DNA of 64,000 nucleotides, taken from Vicia villosa. Its lineage: Eukaryota > Streptophyta > Magnoliopsida > Fabales > Fabaceae. Under the pieces are notes generated by a model. The model searched no databases, was not told where the DNA came from, and saw only the letters and a list, made by a program, of their open reading frames with translations. Both the position numbers and the translations under genes were made by a program. Shown in pieces: positions 21,536 through 31,519 of the stretch (the stretch's first letter is position 1; each line of letters starts with the position of its first letter). The stretch is from contig NC_081185.1 of the NCBI RefSeq assembly GCF_029867415.1, positions 114,311,466 through 114,375,465 on the forward strand, given 5' to 3'.

Positions 21536-22544
21536 AATCGTGCGTTTTTATTTAATTATGTAAAGCATGAAGGTGATCAAGGAGTTTTGTTTCAAATTAC
21601 GAGTATAACTTCTCTACCAAAAATAACCTACCCGGTGAGTGTGTGAGTATTTGCTAACCACTTAGAACCGTTTTGCCAAGATTCAGTCGGTATCATTTCC
21701 TTATTGTCAATTGGTTATCATTGCCGATTTTTGATTTGAATCTTGATGACTTTCTTTTAACCTTGAAGAGCTACCATGAAATGTGGTTAGGATTGATTCC
21801 TTTTTGCCTTAGAATAGGGAGCATTCTTAATTATGTGATGGTGATATTCAAGTTGGGGAGAAATAAAAAAAAAAAAGAGAAGATGTAATGGTATGGAGAA
21901 GAAAATAATTAATTGCTCAAGAGTGAAAACAAAAAAAAAAGAAGAAAAGAAAAAGAAAAGAAAAGAAAAAGTAGAATAAAAGCTAATAGCTTTGTGAATC
22001 TAAAGTGTAAGATGACCTCTTGAGCAATAAAAGAATGAGACCGGTTGGTAAGGATGTGTGGATTGAATTGTGATATTGAATGCTCTCTTAGGTATTGACA
22101 CTTTCGTTTCAATGGCCGTGAGAAATGACACTTCCTTGTTAACCAAGCCAAGCTACAACCTTAAAGTCCTTTGTGATTCATGCTTTTACGCTTTTTGAAT
22201 ATTCGTGCTTAGATGAATGCATAATTAATTCTGGATGTTGGCGTCATTGTTGTGTGAGTGTTAGGATCCTCATTTGTGTTCTCTTACAAGAGAAGTGTGT
22301 AGATTGTGATTCATTCTTGAACTTCTTTTGCTTTAGGAATTGTTGACATAGAATTTGTATATAGCCTTAGTATCTTAATCATGGTGTTATTATGGTAAGG
22401 GAAAGATGTTGCTATGTGTGCTTTTGGAATTTGAACCACCCATTTGTTCTTGTTTTAATTTGCGATCTTGTGGTTGTTTTATGTTCCTTGTAATTTATCA
22501 TGTTTTTTTGTTGAGGACAAACAAGGTTTTAAGTTGGGGAGAGT
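21536..22544 (+). mobile_element. 3' internal region of a Ty3/gypsy (Athila-like) element
   Basis: Non-coding, A-rich and G-rich blocks of the sort found between pol and the 3' LTR: caagttggggagaaat followed by an A-run near 21852, and gaggacaaacaaggttttaa then agttggggagag just before the LTR, which serves as a polypurine tract. No gag or pol remains in the window. Confidence 0.5.
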
Positions 22545-23723
22545 TGTTAGGTGCCAAATTGTGTTAATATTTGCTCTTGTATTTGGTACCTTTCGATCAT
22601 TTTTTATCGCATATTCTTGGATCCCCGTTTATTTTGAAGTAAATAATAGTATTTTAGTTAATTTAGCTTTCATTTTCTGTTAATCTATTTTTTCAGTGAT
22701 TTTTGTACAGGTTTTCTTTTGTGGATGGAACTTGAGGCTTGGATTGAGGAAAGTATTGCAAAGGCAAAGTATTGCAAGGGCGCGTCGCGAGCTGGAGCGT
22801 GCACCGCGCGCTGTAAGGAAAAACAAAGTTCAAAATCCAGTGGCTTCCGCGCGTCGCGAGTAGAGGAGCGTGCAATGCGCGCGTCACAAGTTTGGGCGCG
22901 CGTCGCGCGCTGGACAGAAACTGAATTTTGTATAAAAGGGAAAATTTTGTTTTTGAGAAAGGTGACATCATTTGAAGAGCTTAAGAAATCCTAATTTCAG
23001 TATTTCAACATATAATCGAAGAATCGGAGCATTGATCGTCGAGAAATCACCGTTGATGCTTGCTATCCTTCCTACATTCCTTCTTGTGCAAGCTACCATG
23101 TCAATGGATAGCTAAACACTTTTGGTGTCAAGGCTTTGATGTAATCCTCCTTACTTTTTGTATGTTTTTCTTATGAATATTGTGTATGAACAAGTTATTA
23201 ATCAATATAGATGATCTAGTTGTTTATTCTTGAATTTTTATGGTTTAAATGTTTGTGAAATACAATATTTAAATCTTGATCTAACTCTATCATCTATCAA
23301 ACATGAAGTCTAGACATAGAATTAATGGTTGATAATCACTTTGTATCGGTTTATAAACGTTATTTGTATTGTTCAATCGGTTGAGAAATCGTTGGTTGAA
23401 CAATAAGCTAAATCTTGCTATAACGTTGTGGAAACGAACAGTATAGACGAACGATACTTGAAGTATTGGTTGAAAACGAATTCATACGCATGTTTGTAGG
23501 AAGACATACAATTTTAGGTCGATTTAATCAAGTCTTGATACTTTTCTTTAAACTTAGAACTTTCCTAATTTTACTCTTTGCTACTAAATTTGTGAATGAT
23601 CTTTTACCAAACCAAACCCAAAGTAACTTTAACTCAAGACAACATAAACTATAGAACGGCGGTGATATCGCACCAATCCCTGTGGAAACGATAAACTAAA
23701 AGTACTCCAATATACTATCAACA
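22545..23723 (+). mobile_element. Ty3/gypsy LTR (Athila-like), about 1.18 kb
   Basis: Starts TGTTAGGTGCCAAATTGTG after a polypurine tract and ends near ctatcaaca. Close to the end is ggcggtgatatcgcaccaat then ccctgtggaaacgat, a block common at the end of such LTRs. A strikingly CpG-rich segment (22740-22920, gcgcgtcgcgag motifs) lies in the first quarter, upstream of a tataaaag TATA-like box near 22932. The second LTR is not in the window. Confidence 0.5.
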
Positions 23724-24424
23724 ATTTACTATGTGATATTTGGATTAATGTGTGCTTATGTGATAATTGGAGATTGTGTTGTGGCAATAATTGTAGAACT
23801 CATTAATTGTGAAGTGTGTTAAATTGTTGTATTGTAATAATACTTTATTCATTGTACACATTATATGTATTCATTATGATGTGAATTCTCACCCTTCTGT
23901 TTGAATGATGTTCTATGCGACATCGCGCAGGTTCCAACGAGTAGAGAACTTGCATGAGGATTTAGCCGAGGAGCTTATCGGTTATTTCATTTTGATTTAG
24001 GTAGAGAATCAATGCTCTGATCATGTAACACTGGAGGGGTATTTGAACTCATGTTTTGGATGTTGGATTATTGTTATCTTTATTGTATTCGATATGGTAT
24101 TTTGGATATATTATGTTGATGGCTATGTTGCCTATTATAGGATTCATATGACATTTAATGAGATGATAATGTTATTATGATTTTGGTAGATGATTGTAGT
24201 ATGAGATATGATCATTGAAATGCTTGAGAATTTATTTTCCGTTGCGATATGCATATTGATGAAACATAAAAATTTCAAATTGTGTTATAAAAATGATTAG
24301 GTGCATGTTTGTACGTTTTTCTTTGGTTTTCATTGTTATGGAAACAGCATGTGATGCCCTTTTATTATATGCATGATATATTACTCTGTGAATGTATGCT
24401 ATTATTTGGGGGTTAGAAAAGAGG
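23724..24424. other. Non-coding stretch
   Basis: AT-rich, no recognisable coding content. Possibly remnants of the element to the left. Confidence 0.3.
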
Positions 24425-24984
24425 TGCTACAAAGAGGACATCCTGGAACCATGGCTCGGTAGGCTTCACGAGAGAGGCAATCTTCCGGCCGTGGTTGTAG
24501 AACTTTTGGGGATCGCTATCCTGAAATTTTCCAAAAGAAAACGTTGTTAATAATAAGCAAAGTTATAAATAATTAATCTGAAACTGAGGACAAAAAAGTA
24601 ATAAGTAATAAGTCTAAGAAGTTTTACATCTCTGTCTCAGATATGTCTGGCTGAATGATCTGCATACCCTGTCAACAAGGATAAATCTGAAGGACCCCCT
24701 GGGTAAACGACAGGCGCCTCAGTCGCATCAGTCTCCTCGTGCAGTTCAGAAGGTGGCACCAGAGATCTAGCATCCTTCTCCGGCGGTGGCACAGGAGTAG
24801 AAGAAGTGTTCCAGCAACTACTGCGGGCAGAAGGCGTCTGTGAGGAACCCTCACCATCATTCCGAGGCCTCCAGGATGAGAGAGTAGATGTGGAAGGCCC
24901 CTCTGCTAGAACAGATGTAACATGTACCTCTGTTGGAACGGGGGTATTAGGTGCATCTGCTGGAACGACAGATCCATCTGTCAC
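24425..24984 (-). pseudogene. MAIN-like (PMD) gene fragment, two exons
   Basis: Minus-strand exon at 24637-24984 encodes a Ser/Pro/Thr-rich stretch ending PGGPSDLSLLTGYADHSARH, the entry to a plant mobile domain (usual form: LL..Y.DH.A..IW). A second exon at 24425-24520 follows a good acceptor (aaaatttcag) and gives QKFYNHGRKIASLVKPTEPW then FQDVLF, matching the next PMD block (HGRK...W). The exon junction carries a stop and the rest of the domain is missing, so it is a broken copy, probably transposon-captured. Confidence 0.6.
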
Positions 24985-25930
24985 TTATGACAAGACCTGC
25001 ATTAATTCGTGCATGTCGCACAGAGGCATGCTGTGAAATCCTCCAAGATATAATGTCTGGATGGCCGGCCATAATGTCTGCATTGTATTACAAATAAGAA
25101 AAGAAAAAAAACAAATTTACTTCCGTACGTACAACTACGGAAATCTTCCGTAGATGTATCTACGAAACAAGCTTACATTTCAAAAAACTGGGTTTGTTCT
25201 ATAGTTGCATCTACGAAACTACCTAATGTTTCATTTTTTTCATAGATGCACCTACAGAACGTTCTGAAACTCCAAGGACGCAACAATGACGTTTGTCACT
25301 GTTCCAGAGGCTTAAAAAACCCAATTTTGGCGGATTGATCGTACGTTTTACACATCCAAAAAATACCTAAATTGTCTTTAAACTATGTTTCTAAAAATAT
25401 TCAATCATTTTTACGGAGATACATCTATAACAGCAGAAGAAAATTTTGACAACGCGTATAATGCATAAGAGAACCAAGGAGTGGGGTTAGATATTCTCTT
25501 TAAAAATAGTTTTTAAAGAATAAATAAAACTTAGCTAGCCATATTTTAAGTAAATGCCGCCTTAATTGTTAAATCTACATTTTATATTTTTCTAATCCAA
25601 CCAAATTTTATTTTAACTCTTATTTGATGTGTTTTATTTTATACATTAAAAATTTCTAATTTTTTCTAATAATTATAAAAATAAATTCAATAAATTTTTT
25701 TAAAATTTTGGTTATATCCTAAAAATATATATATATTAAATAAGCTTTATTATTTTTCTTTACCTCTATCCTAAATTCAACCTATTTTTTAGTTGAGTTA
25801 ATTAAGTACTTAGGGCTAGATTCAAATCCGTGATTAAAATTGTTGATACAATGACTTAAAATAACTTTGAAAACAAAATGCCAAACAATATTTAATTTTA
25901 TTTCCTTTCTTAAAATAGTTTTTAAAAACC
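24985..25930. other. Non-coding stretch with repeated cgtagatg palindromes
   Basis: Three related near-palindromic motifs occur at about 25147 (ttccgtagatgtatctacga), 25203 (tagttgcatctacgaaac) and 25243 (catagatgcacctacagaac). No gene. Confidence 0.4.
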
Positions 25931-26028
25931 TAGGCCCTTATTTATATTAGCAGGTTTCTTCAGTACTTCCTGCTAAACGGCGCTGGGTTGAGTGCAAATA
26001 ATCAACCACATCACTGCATCATTCTACG
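25931..26028 (+). promoter_or_regulatory. Putative promoter and leader of the 26029 F-box gene
   Basis: A TATA-like cttatttatattag lies about 90 bp before the ATG; no other element is recognised. Confidence 0.35.
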
Positions 26029-27285
26029 ATGATTCGGTCGCCGATCGTGCTTCACGATGAACTCATCGCCGAAATACTTTCCATTCTTCCCGTCAAATCT
26101 CTTCTTCAATTTAAGTGTGTCTGTAAGTCTTGGAAAACTCTCATCTCCGATTCCGCCTTCATCAAATTGCACCTCAAGAGATCAGCAACACAAATTCCGA
26201 TGTTTGCAATGATCTTGGATCGCTTGAAGATTACTCCTGGCGAGTCTCCCGACGGTAATGACGATGAATATGAAGAGAATTTCAGTGTTTTTCCATATCC
26301 TACTCGTAGTTTACTGGATAATTCCTCAATCACCCTTTTTGACGATCCTTACTATGATGTGGAAAACAAAGAGTGCTCTAATGTATTTGCTTCCTGTAAT
26401 GGATTGTTTCTTTTGGCCAGTGTTATCTTCACCGGTCCCCATAAAAAGTACTCGTTTCAATTGTGGAATCCAGCCACCAAGACAATATCTAAAAAGTTTG
26501 GATATTTTTGTGCTATTCAATATCAAAGTTTCACCTTTGGACTTGGATTTGATGATTCAACAGACACTTATAAAGTGGTGGTGGCGTCCCGTTACATTGG
26601 TAATCAACTGAAATCTAATGTGAGAGTTCTTAGCTTCGGTGATGATGTTTGGAGAAGCATAGAAAGTTTTCCGGTTGTTCCTCTTCCTTTTGAACTCAAT
26701 AACTATAATATCCATGATGGTGTGTATGTTAGTGGTGCTGTTAACTGGTTGGCTATTCGCAACAACATTGACTACCATAGTTGGATTAATATGAAACTCA
26801 CGATTAATAAGACTATCACAGTTGAACATTTTGTTGTTGTTTCTCTTGATTTGAGGACTGAGACGTATAATCAATATCTTTTGCCCCTTGATTTTGACGA
26901 AGTGCCGTCAGCTCAACCAATCATTAGTGTTTTAGGGGGTTGCCTATGTTTTTCTTATTCTTATAAGGAAACTGATTTTGTTATATGGCAGATGAAAAAA
27001 TTTGGAGTTGAAGATTCTTGGACTCAATTTCTTAAAGTTAGTTATCAAAATCTTCAAATAGATTATGACTTGAGTGGCTATATGAAATATCATTTTCAAT
27101 TGATACCGTTGCTTCTTTTCGAAGATTGTGATACACTTATGCTTAGGAGCTCTCAAAACTTTGAAGCAATTCTCTATAATTGGAGGGATAATAGAGTAAA
27201 GCAAATAAAAGTTACCGCAACAACAAAAGATTTTGAATTTTGGGACCCTGTCAATTATGTTGAAAGTTTAGTTTCAATTTATTAA
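26029..27285 (+). CDS. F-box/FBA (kelch-associated type) protein, intact
   Basis: 418 residues in one exon, the usual size for this family. F-box at residues 6-47: IVLHDELIAEILSILPVKSL, then LQFKCVCKSWKTLISDSAF. FBA-type domain from about 85 to 400 with the family landmarks SCNGLFLLA (122-130), LWNPATKT (145-152), GFDDSTDTYKVV (173-184), DDVWRSIESFP (205-215), VNWLAI, VVSLDLRTETYNQYLLP, VIWQMKKFGVEDSW and YNWRDNRVKQIKV; ends YVESLVSIY. The F-box would bind SKP1 in an SCF E3 ligase and the C-terminal half would choose the target, which is unknown. ATG 26029 matches the start of the paralogues at 48935 and 55204. A splice donor (aaaagtaagc) follows the stop, as in the other copies. Confidence 0.9.
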   Translation: MIRSPIVLHDELIAEILSILPVKSLLQFKCVCKSWKTLISDSAFIKLHLKRSATQIPMFAMILDRLKITPGESPDGNDDEYEENFSVFPYPTRSLLDNSSITLFDDPYYDVENKECSNVFASCNGLFLLASVIFTGPHKKYSFQLWNPATKTISKKFGYFCAIQYQSFTFGLGFDDSTDTYKVVVASRYIGNQLKSNVRVLSFGDDVWRSIESFPVVPLPFELNNYNIHDGVYVSGAVNWLAIRNNIDYHSWINMKLTINKTITVEHFVVVSLDLRTETYNQYLLPLDFDEVPSAQPIISVLGGCLCFSYSYKETDFVIWQMKKFGVEDSWTQFLKVSYQNLQIDYDLSGYMKYHFQLIPLLLFEDCDTLMLRSSQNFEAILYNWRDNRVKQIKVTATTKDFEFWDPVNYVESLVSIY

Positions 27286-28135
27286 AAGTAAGCTCTCTCT
27301 TATGATTTACTTGTTTGAACTCATGTGTTCTTTTTAGAATAATGGATGTTGTGGCATTGAATTCTCATATTTGCATTTTGCTGAATTTCAATTTGCCAAT
27401 TTTTTTTTTGGGTTAAAATTCAATTGTTGAGATTTCAGGATTCTTTATACTACCCGTTAAAACCATTTTGCTTATAATATATATTTTATTTTTATAATTT
27501 TCTAAACGTTGTTCTTGTCTAGATAAAATATGACGTTTAATCAATCAACTATAAGAGTGATCAATGAAAATTAATAATTAGTGTATCTCTATCCACAAAA
27601 TATCTTTAGATAAAAAGCTCTAATGACTAATCCATTTTTTTCTCTACTAGCTTGAAACCATTAATATTGTGAACAATTTTCTAAAATAACTTTCAGTTTT
27701 CCATGACTAAGTAATTAAGAAACGTTCTCAAATAAAATCTTTTACCTGAATCAAGAGAAGCAAAGTTTTCCAGTGGAAAAAAAATCTAATAGTTTGTATT
27801 TCATATTAAAGAAATCTAGCAAAATAATCTAGTGGTGTCCAGTCCACTCATGCGATGTTGTTGGTAGATGATAATGTTGTTGGTCTTTCAGCAGAAAAAT
27901 GTGTGTTTTTCTTATCTCTAAACACTAAACAATCATGTTCATGTCAAAAAGGAGATAATTTTAAATCTGTCCACAATGGTTTTATACCGTGCAAGCAAAT
28001 ATATGGAAACAACTATCCCAACATGTTCATATAGTTATATACAAAGTACAACCCATATAAATTTTCTCAATATAAGCCACATGCTCAATATACAATTAAC
28101 CTAAGAAATCATTAAAAAGAATACTCACATGGTCG
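27286..28135. other. Region between two tail-to-tail F-box genes
   Basis: Holds the 3' regions of both genes. No further coding region or clear repeat recognised. Confidence 0.4.
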
Positions 28136-28337
28136 ATTATTATGAACCACTTACACAAATGAACATAAATTCCAACAAGTAGTAAACCATGGAAGAGAAA
28201 CTTACTTTCAAAAAATTGGAACTAAACTTTCAACGTATTATTATGAAAACCACTTACACAAATGAACATAAATTCCAACAAGTAGTAAACCATGGAAGAG
28301 AAACCTTACTTTCAAAAAATTGGAACTAAGCTTTCAA
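28136..28337 (-). repeat. 101 bp tandem duplication over the 3' end of an F-box gene
   Basis: Units at 28136-28236 and 28237-28337 are nearly identical (accacttacacaaatgaaca, caagtagtaaaccatggaag, ttactttcaaaaaattggaa). Each contains the last codons, the stop and the splice donor of the gene; only the right-hand unit is used by the open frame. Confidence 0.85.
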
Positions 28338-29697
28338 CGTAATCCTTGGCATCCTTCCAAAATACATGATCGCTAGTCCTATTATCGGTAATAGTTCTAC
28401 TTACAATAACTTTTGTCCGCTCTACTCTATTATGTCTCCAATTATAGAGAATTGCTTGGTTTTCTTCATTGCTTTTAAGTACTAGTGTATCACCATCTTC
28501 AGATAGAAGCAACGGCACCAATTCAAAATATTCCTTTCTCCAATCAACACTAAAGTCATGATCTATTTGAAGCTGCTGATAACTAATTTTAAGGAATTGA
28601 AACCAAGAATCCTCGACCCCAAATTTCTTCATCTTCCATATAACAAAATCAGTTTCTTTATAAGAATAAGAAAAACAAAGACAGCCCCCTAATAGACCGA
28701 CCATTGGTTCTCTAGGTGGTACTTCATCAAAACCATGTGGCATTGGATACAGATTGTATGTCTCGGTTCCCAAATCAAGAGAAACAATAACAAACTGTTC
28801 AACTGTAATATCCTTATGGTCACGAGAATACCAAAAGTAACTGTCCATGTGATTAATGGCCATCCAATTAAGAGTGCCACATAAATACACACTACCATAT
28901 ATACTAAGACCGCCAAACTCCAAATGAAGAGGAATGACAGGAAAACTTTCAATATTTCTCCAAACATCGCTACCCAAATTAAGAACTCTCACCTCGGTCG
29001 TCCCTTCATAACGACAAACACGAGACGTCACAACTTTATAAATGCCTGTTGAATTATCACAACCAAATGCAAAACCAAATTCTCGAGATGGAGAATTACT
29101 AAAATCATTAAAATACCCAAAAGTTTGAGACGTTGTCCTGGTGGCTGGATTCCAAACACGGAGCCAATAGTTATCATCCTGATTGCCGTTCCAACTATCA
29201 AGAAAACATCCGGCCAAAAGAATTAGTCCATTGCATGAACCAACTATATCAGAGCATCCTTTGTCTCTCACATGATAGTAAGGATCGTCAAAAAGGGTAA
29301 ATGAAGGGTTGTCGAGTAAACTGCGTATAGGGTATGGAACAACACTGTGCTCACATTCCTCGTCACTACCATATAAGGAATCTTCGGGGACATGTTTTAC
29401 GCGATGCGTGATTAGTGTGAAGAGAGGATTTCGTGTCCCTGATCTCTGAAGATGTAATTTCACAAAATCGGGACGGGAAATGAGTGTTTTCCAATACTTA
29501 CTTAGACATCTAAATCTAAGAAGAGATTTGACGGGTAGAAAGGAAAATATCTTGGTGATGAGATCGTCGGGGAGGACCACAGGCGACGGAGATGCGGCTG
29601 ATTGAATATTCTTATTTGCAATGAACGTAGAAATGTGGTTGAAACGTAAATAGTTTGTAATGAATAAGAGAAATGCCGTTAGGTGGAGTATTGCCAT
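28312..29697 (-). CDS. F-box/FBA protein with hydrophobic N-terminal extension, intact
   Basis: 461 residues from ATG 29697. An in-frame ATG at 29754 would give 480, but 29697 is the one conserved in the 5387 paralogue, where an upstream stop excludes extension, and has aaaATGGCA context. N-terminal MAILHLTAFLLFITNYLRFN is hydrophobic and unusual for an F-box protein. F-box at about residues 40-80 (VVLPDDLITKIFSFLPVKSL, LRFRCLSKYWKTLISRPDF). FBA landmarks: GSCNGLILLAG, VWNPATRTTSQTFGYF, GCDNSTGIYKVV, SDVWRNIESFPVIPL, VSLDLGTETYNLYPMP, FSYSYKETDFVIWKMKKFG, LYNWRHNRVERTKV; ends YVESLVPIF. Likely SCF substrate receptor; target unknown. Confidence 0.88.
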   Translation of the reverse strand: MAILHLTAFLLFITNYLRFNHISTFIANKNIQSAASPSPVVLPDDLITKIFSFLPVKSLLRFRCLSKYWKTLISRPDFVKLHLQRSGTRNPLFTLITHRVKHVPEDSLYGSDEECEHSVVPYPIRSLLDNPSFTLFDDPYYHVRDKGCSDIVGSCNGLILLAGCFLDSWNGNQDDNYWLRVWNPATRTTSQTFGYFNDFSNSPSREFGFAFGCDNSTGIYKVVTSRVCRYEGTTEVRVLNLGSDVWRNIESFPVIPLHLEFGGLSIYGSVYLCGTLNWMAINHMDSYFWYSRDHKDITVEQFVIVSLDLGTETYNLYPMPHGFDEVPPREPMVGLLGGCLCFSYSYKETDFVIWKMKKFGVEDSWFQFLKISYQQLQIDHDFSVDWRKEYFELVPLLLSEDGDTLVLKSNEENQAILYNWRHNRVERTKVIVSRTITDNRTSDHVFWKDAKDYVESLVPIF

Positions 29698-30195
29698 TTT
29701 AAATACCCCGGCTACAAATAATGCAACATCGGTTTTCTCCCTAACTTTCTTCATTTCCGGCCACCCCTAAACCTTTCTGAACCCAAATACATATAGCAGT
29801 ATAAACAAGGATATAATGGTAAATTATGCTGCAGTTAATTCACTATCCACTTTTATTCCCTTTAGACGCTTCCATTTCTTTTCTCATTAACTATTTCATT
29901 GACTTAAATTTATTCTCACATTTTTCAATTATTTAATTTTGGCCTTCCATCTCCTCTCACAAATTTGCTTACTTATGCATTTAGAAGTTTCCAATGTCAT
30001 GAAGCCTAAATTTTGTTTATGCGGCATTTTAAAAGTTAAATCACACCGTAGTTATGGCAAAAGTTTTCAATATAAAAATCGTAACAAAATCAACCGCATC
30101 TGCAATAATTTTTTAATTTTATTAATTTGATTTTTTATTTTAATTTTTACTTAAAATTTTCAAAACGAGGCAATTAGGCATTCAGCATTTTGTAC
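29698..30195. promoter_or_regulatory. Upstream region of the 28312-29697 gene, up to the CACTA element
   Basis: The first 50 bp are conserved with the 5387 copy; the rest is AT-rich with no clear motif. The last three bases (TAC, 30193-30195) are the left target duplication of the CACTA element. Confidence 0.4.
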
Positions 30196-30204
30196 CACTA
30201 GTAC

Positions 30205-30740
30205 AAAAATGTTAATTTACACCCGTTTTTTATTAAATTTACACCCATTATTTTTAATAAAAATCGGGTGTATATCCACAGGGTGAGAAATGTCTATAGC
30301 ATTTACACCCGTTTTACACCCGTTTAAAACGGGTGTAAATACGTTCGTAATTACTCCCTATTTTAAGAATATCGGGTGTAAATACGTTATACGTTACACC
30401 CTATTTTAACAAAAATCGGGTGTAATTGGGCGTAATTACGTTTTTAATTACACCCTATTTTAATAAAAATCGGGTGTAATTACGTTTTTAATTACACCCT
30501 GTTTTAATAAAAATCGGGTGTAACTGGGCGTAATTACGTTTTTAATTACACCCTGTTTTAATAAAAATCGGGTGTAATTGAGTGTAATTACGTTTTAATT
30601 ACACCCTGTTTTAATAAAAATCGGGTGTAATTGGGCGTAATTACGTTTTAATTACACCTTGTTTTAATTAAAATCAAGTGTAAATATGTTCTTAATTGCA
30701 TCCTATTTTAATAAAAATCGGGTGTAAATACGTCATTTAT
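30205..30740. repeat. Left subterminal repeat array of the CACTA element
   Basis: Seven or so units of about 44-54 bp, each of the pattern atcgggtgtaattgggcgta, attacgtttttaattacacc, ctgttttaataaaa, so that gggtgtaa and ttacaccc alternate as inverted pairs. Such arrays are the binding sites of the TNPA-type transposase in CACTA elements. Confidence 0.8.
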
Positions 30741-31121
30741 GAATGAACAATTATATTATATTTAAATCTATTTACACCCTATTTCATATACACCATTTAG
30801 TTATATTTCATTTTCAGTCATAATATTGCAAATACTACTATAAAATCATACACATAAAAATCATATTTTAACTAAGTCAAAATACTGATTGTTCAATCTG
30901 AATTACATTATTCATTTGCTTGTTTGATCTTTATACATGATTCTCCAATTTATACATTAATACAAAATCATGAAAATTTACATCAAGAAACAAAGACTAC
31001 AAGTTTCAAACATTACATATCTACAGTTTAAGGTGGCCTCAGTCTGCTGCAAAGTATAACAATTCTTTCACTATAGGACTGCGTTTGCAGTGATTATCTA
31101 ACAATTTCCTAGAAGACACAA

Positions 31122-31270
31122 TCTGCATATAGCATCTTGCAAAACATCTTGAGGTTTCTACAGACACAATCTATAGTGATGCCACTGGTTTACCTTTCTG
31201 TTATTCCAGCATTGCTTCATGTGGGAATTGCTTATGGATTTGTTGATTGGATAGGTTTGAATTTCCTAGA
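31122..31270 (+). pseudogene. Captured MATE (DETOXIFICATION) transporter exon
   Basis: Plus-strand frame SAYSILQNILRFLQTQSIVM then PLVYLSVIPALLHVGIAYGF and VDWIGLNF matches the central MATE family segment (L-Q-x-x-L-R-F-L-Q-T-Q...P). There is no flanking MATE exon in the same orientation; a later exon of the same kind of gene sits at 35316-35552 on the opposite strand. Confidence 0.75.
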
Positions 31271-31519
31271 ATCACACTTGAGATATAATTGTAGCCGACT
31301 CAGCACTAACAGTTTCGAAAACCAACATTTCTCTGGTAGGTCTGCAATAACAAGGGTACTAGCAGAATTCCTCAGAACAATCCTCAGTCAGAAACACCAT
31401 CAGCTACCACAGTGCCAAATTTACATGATTAGTTAAATAACTAATACATAAACCAAATTTAAATGACAGCAACACAAATACTCAAACAGTGTTTTTTATT
31501 TGATATGAACTGAACCAAA

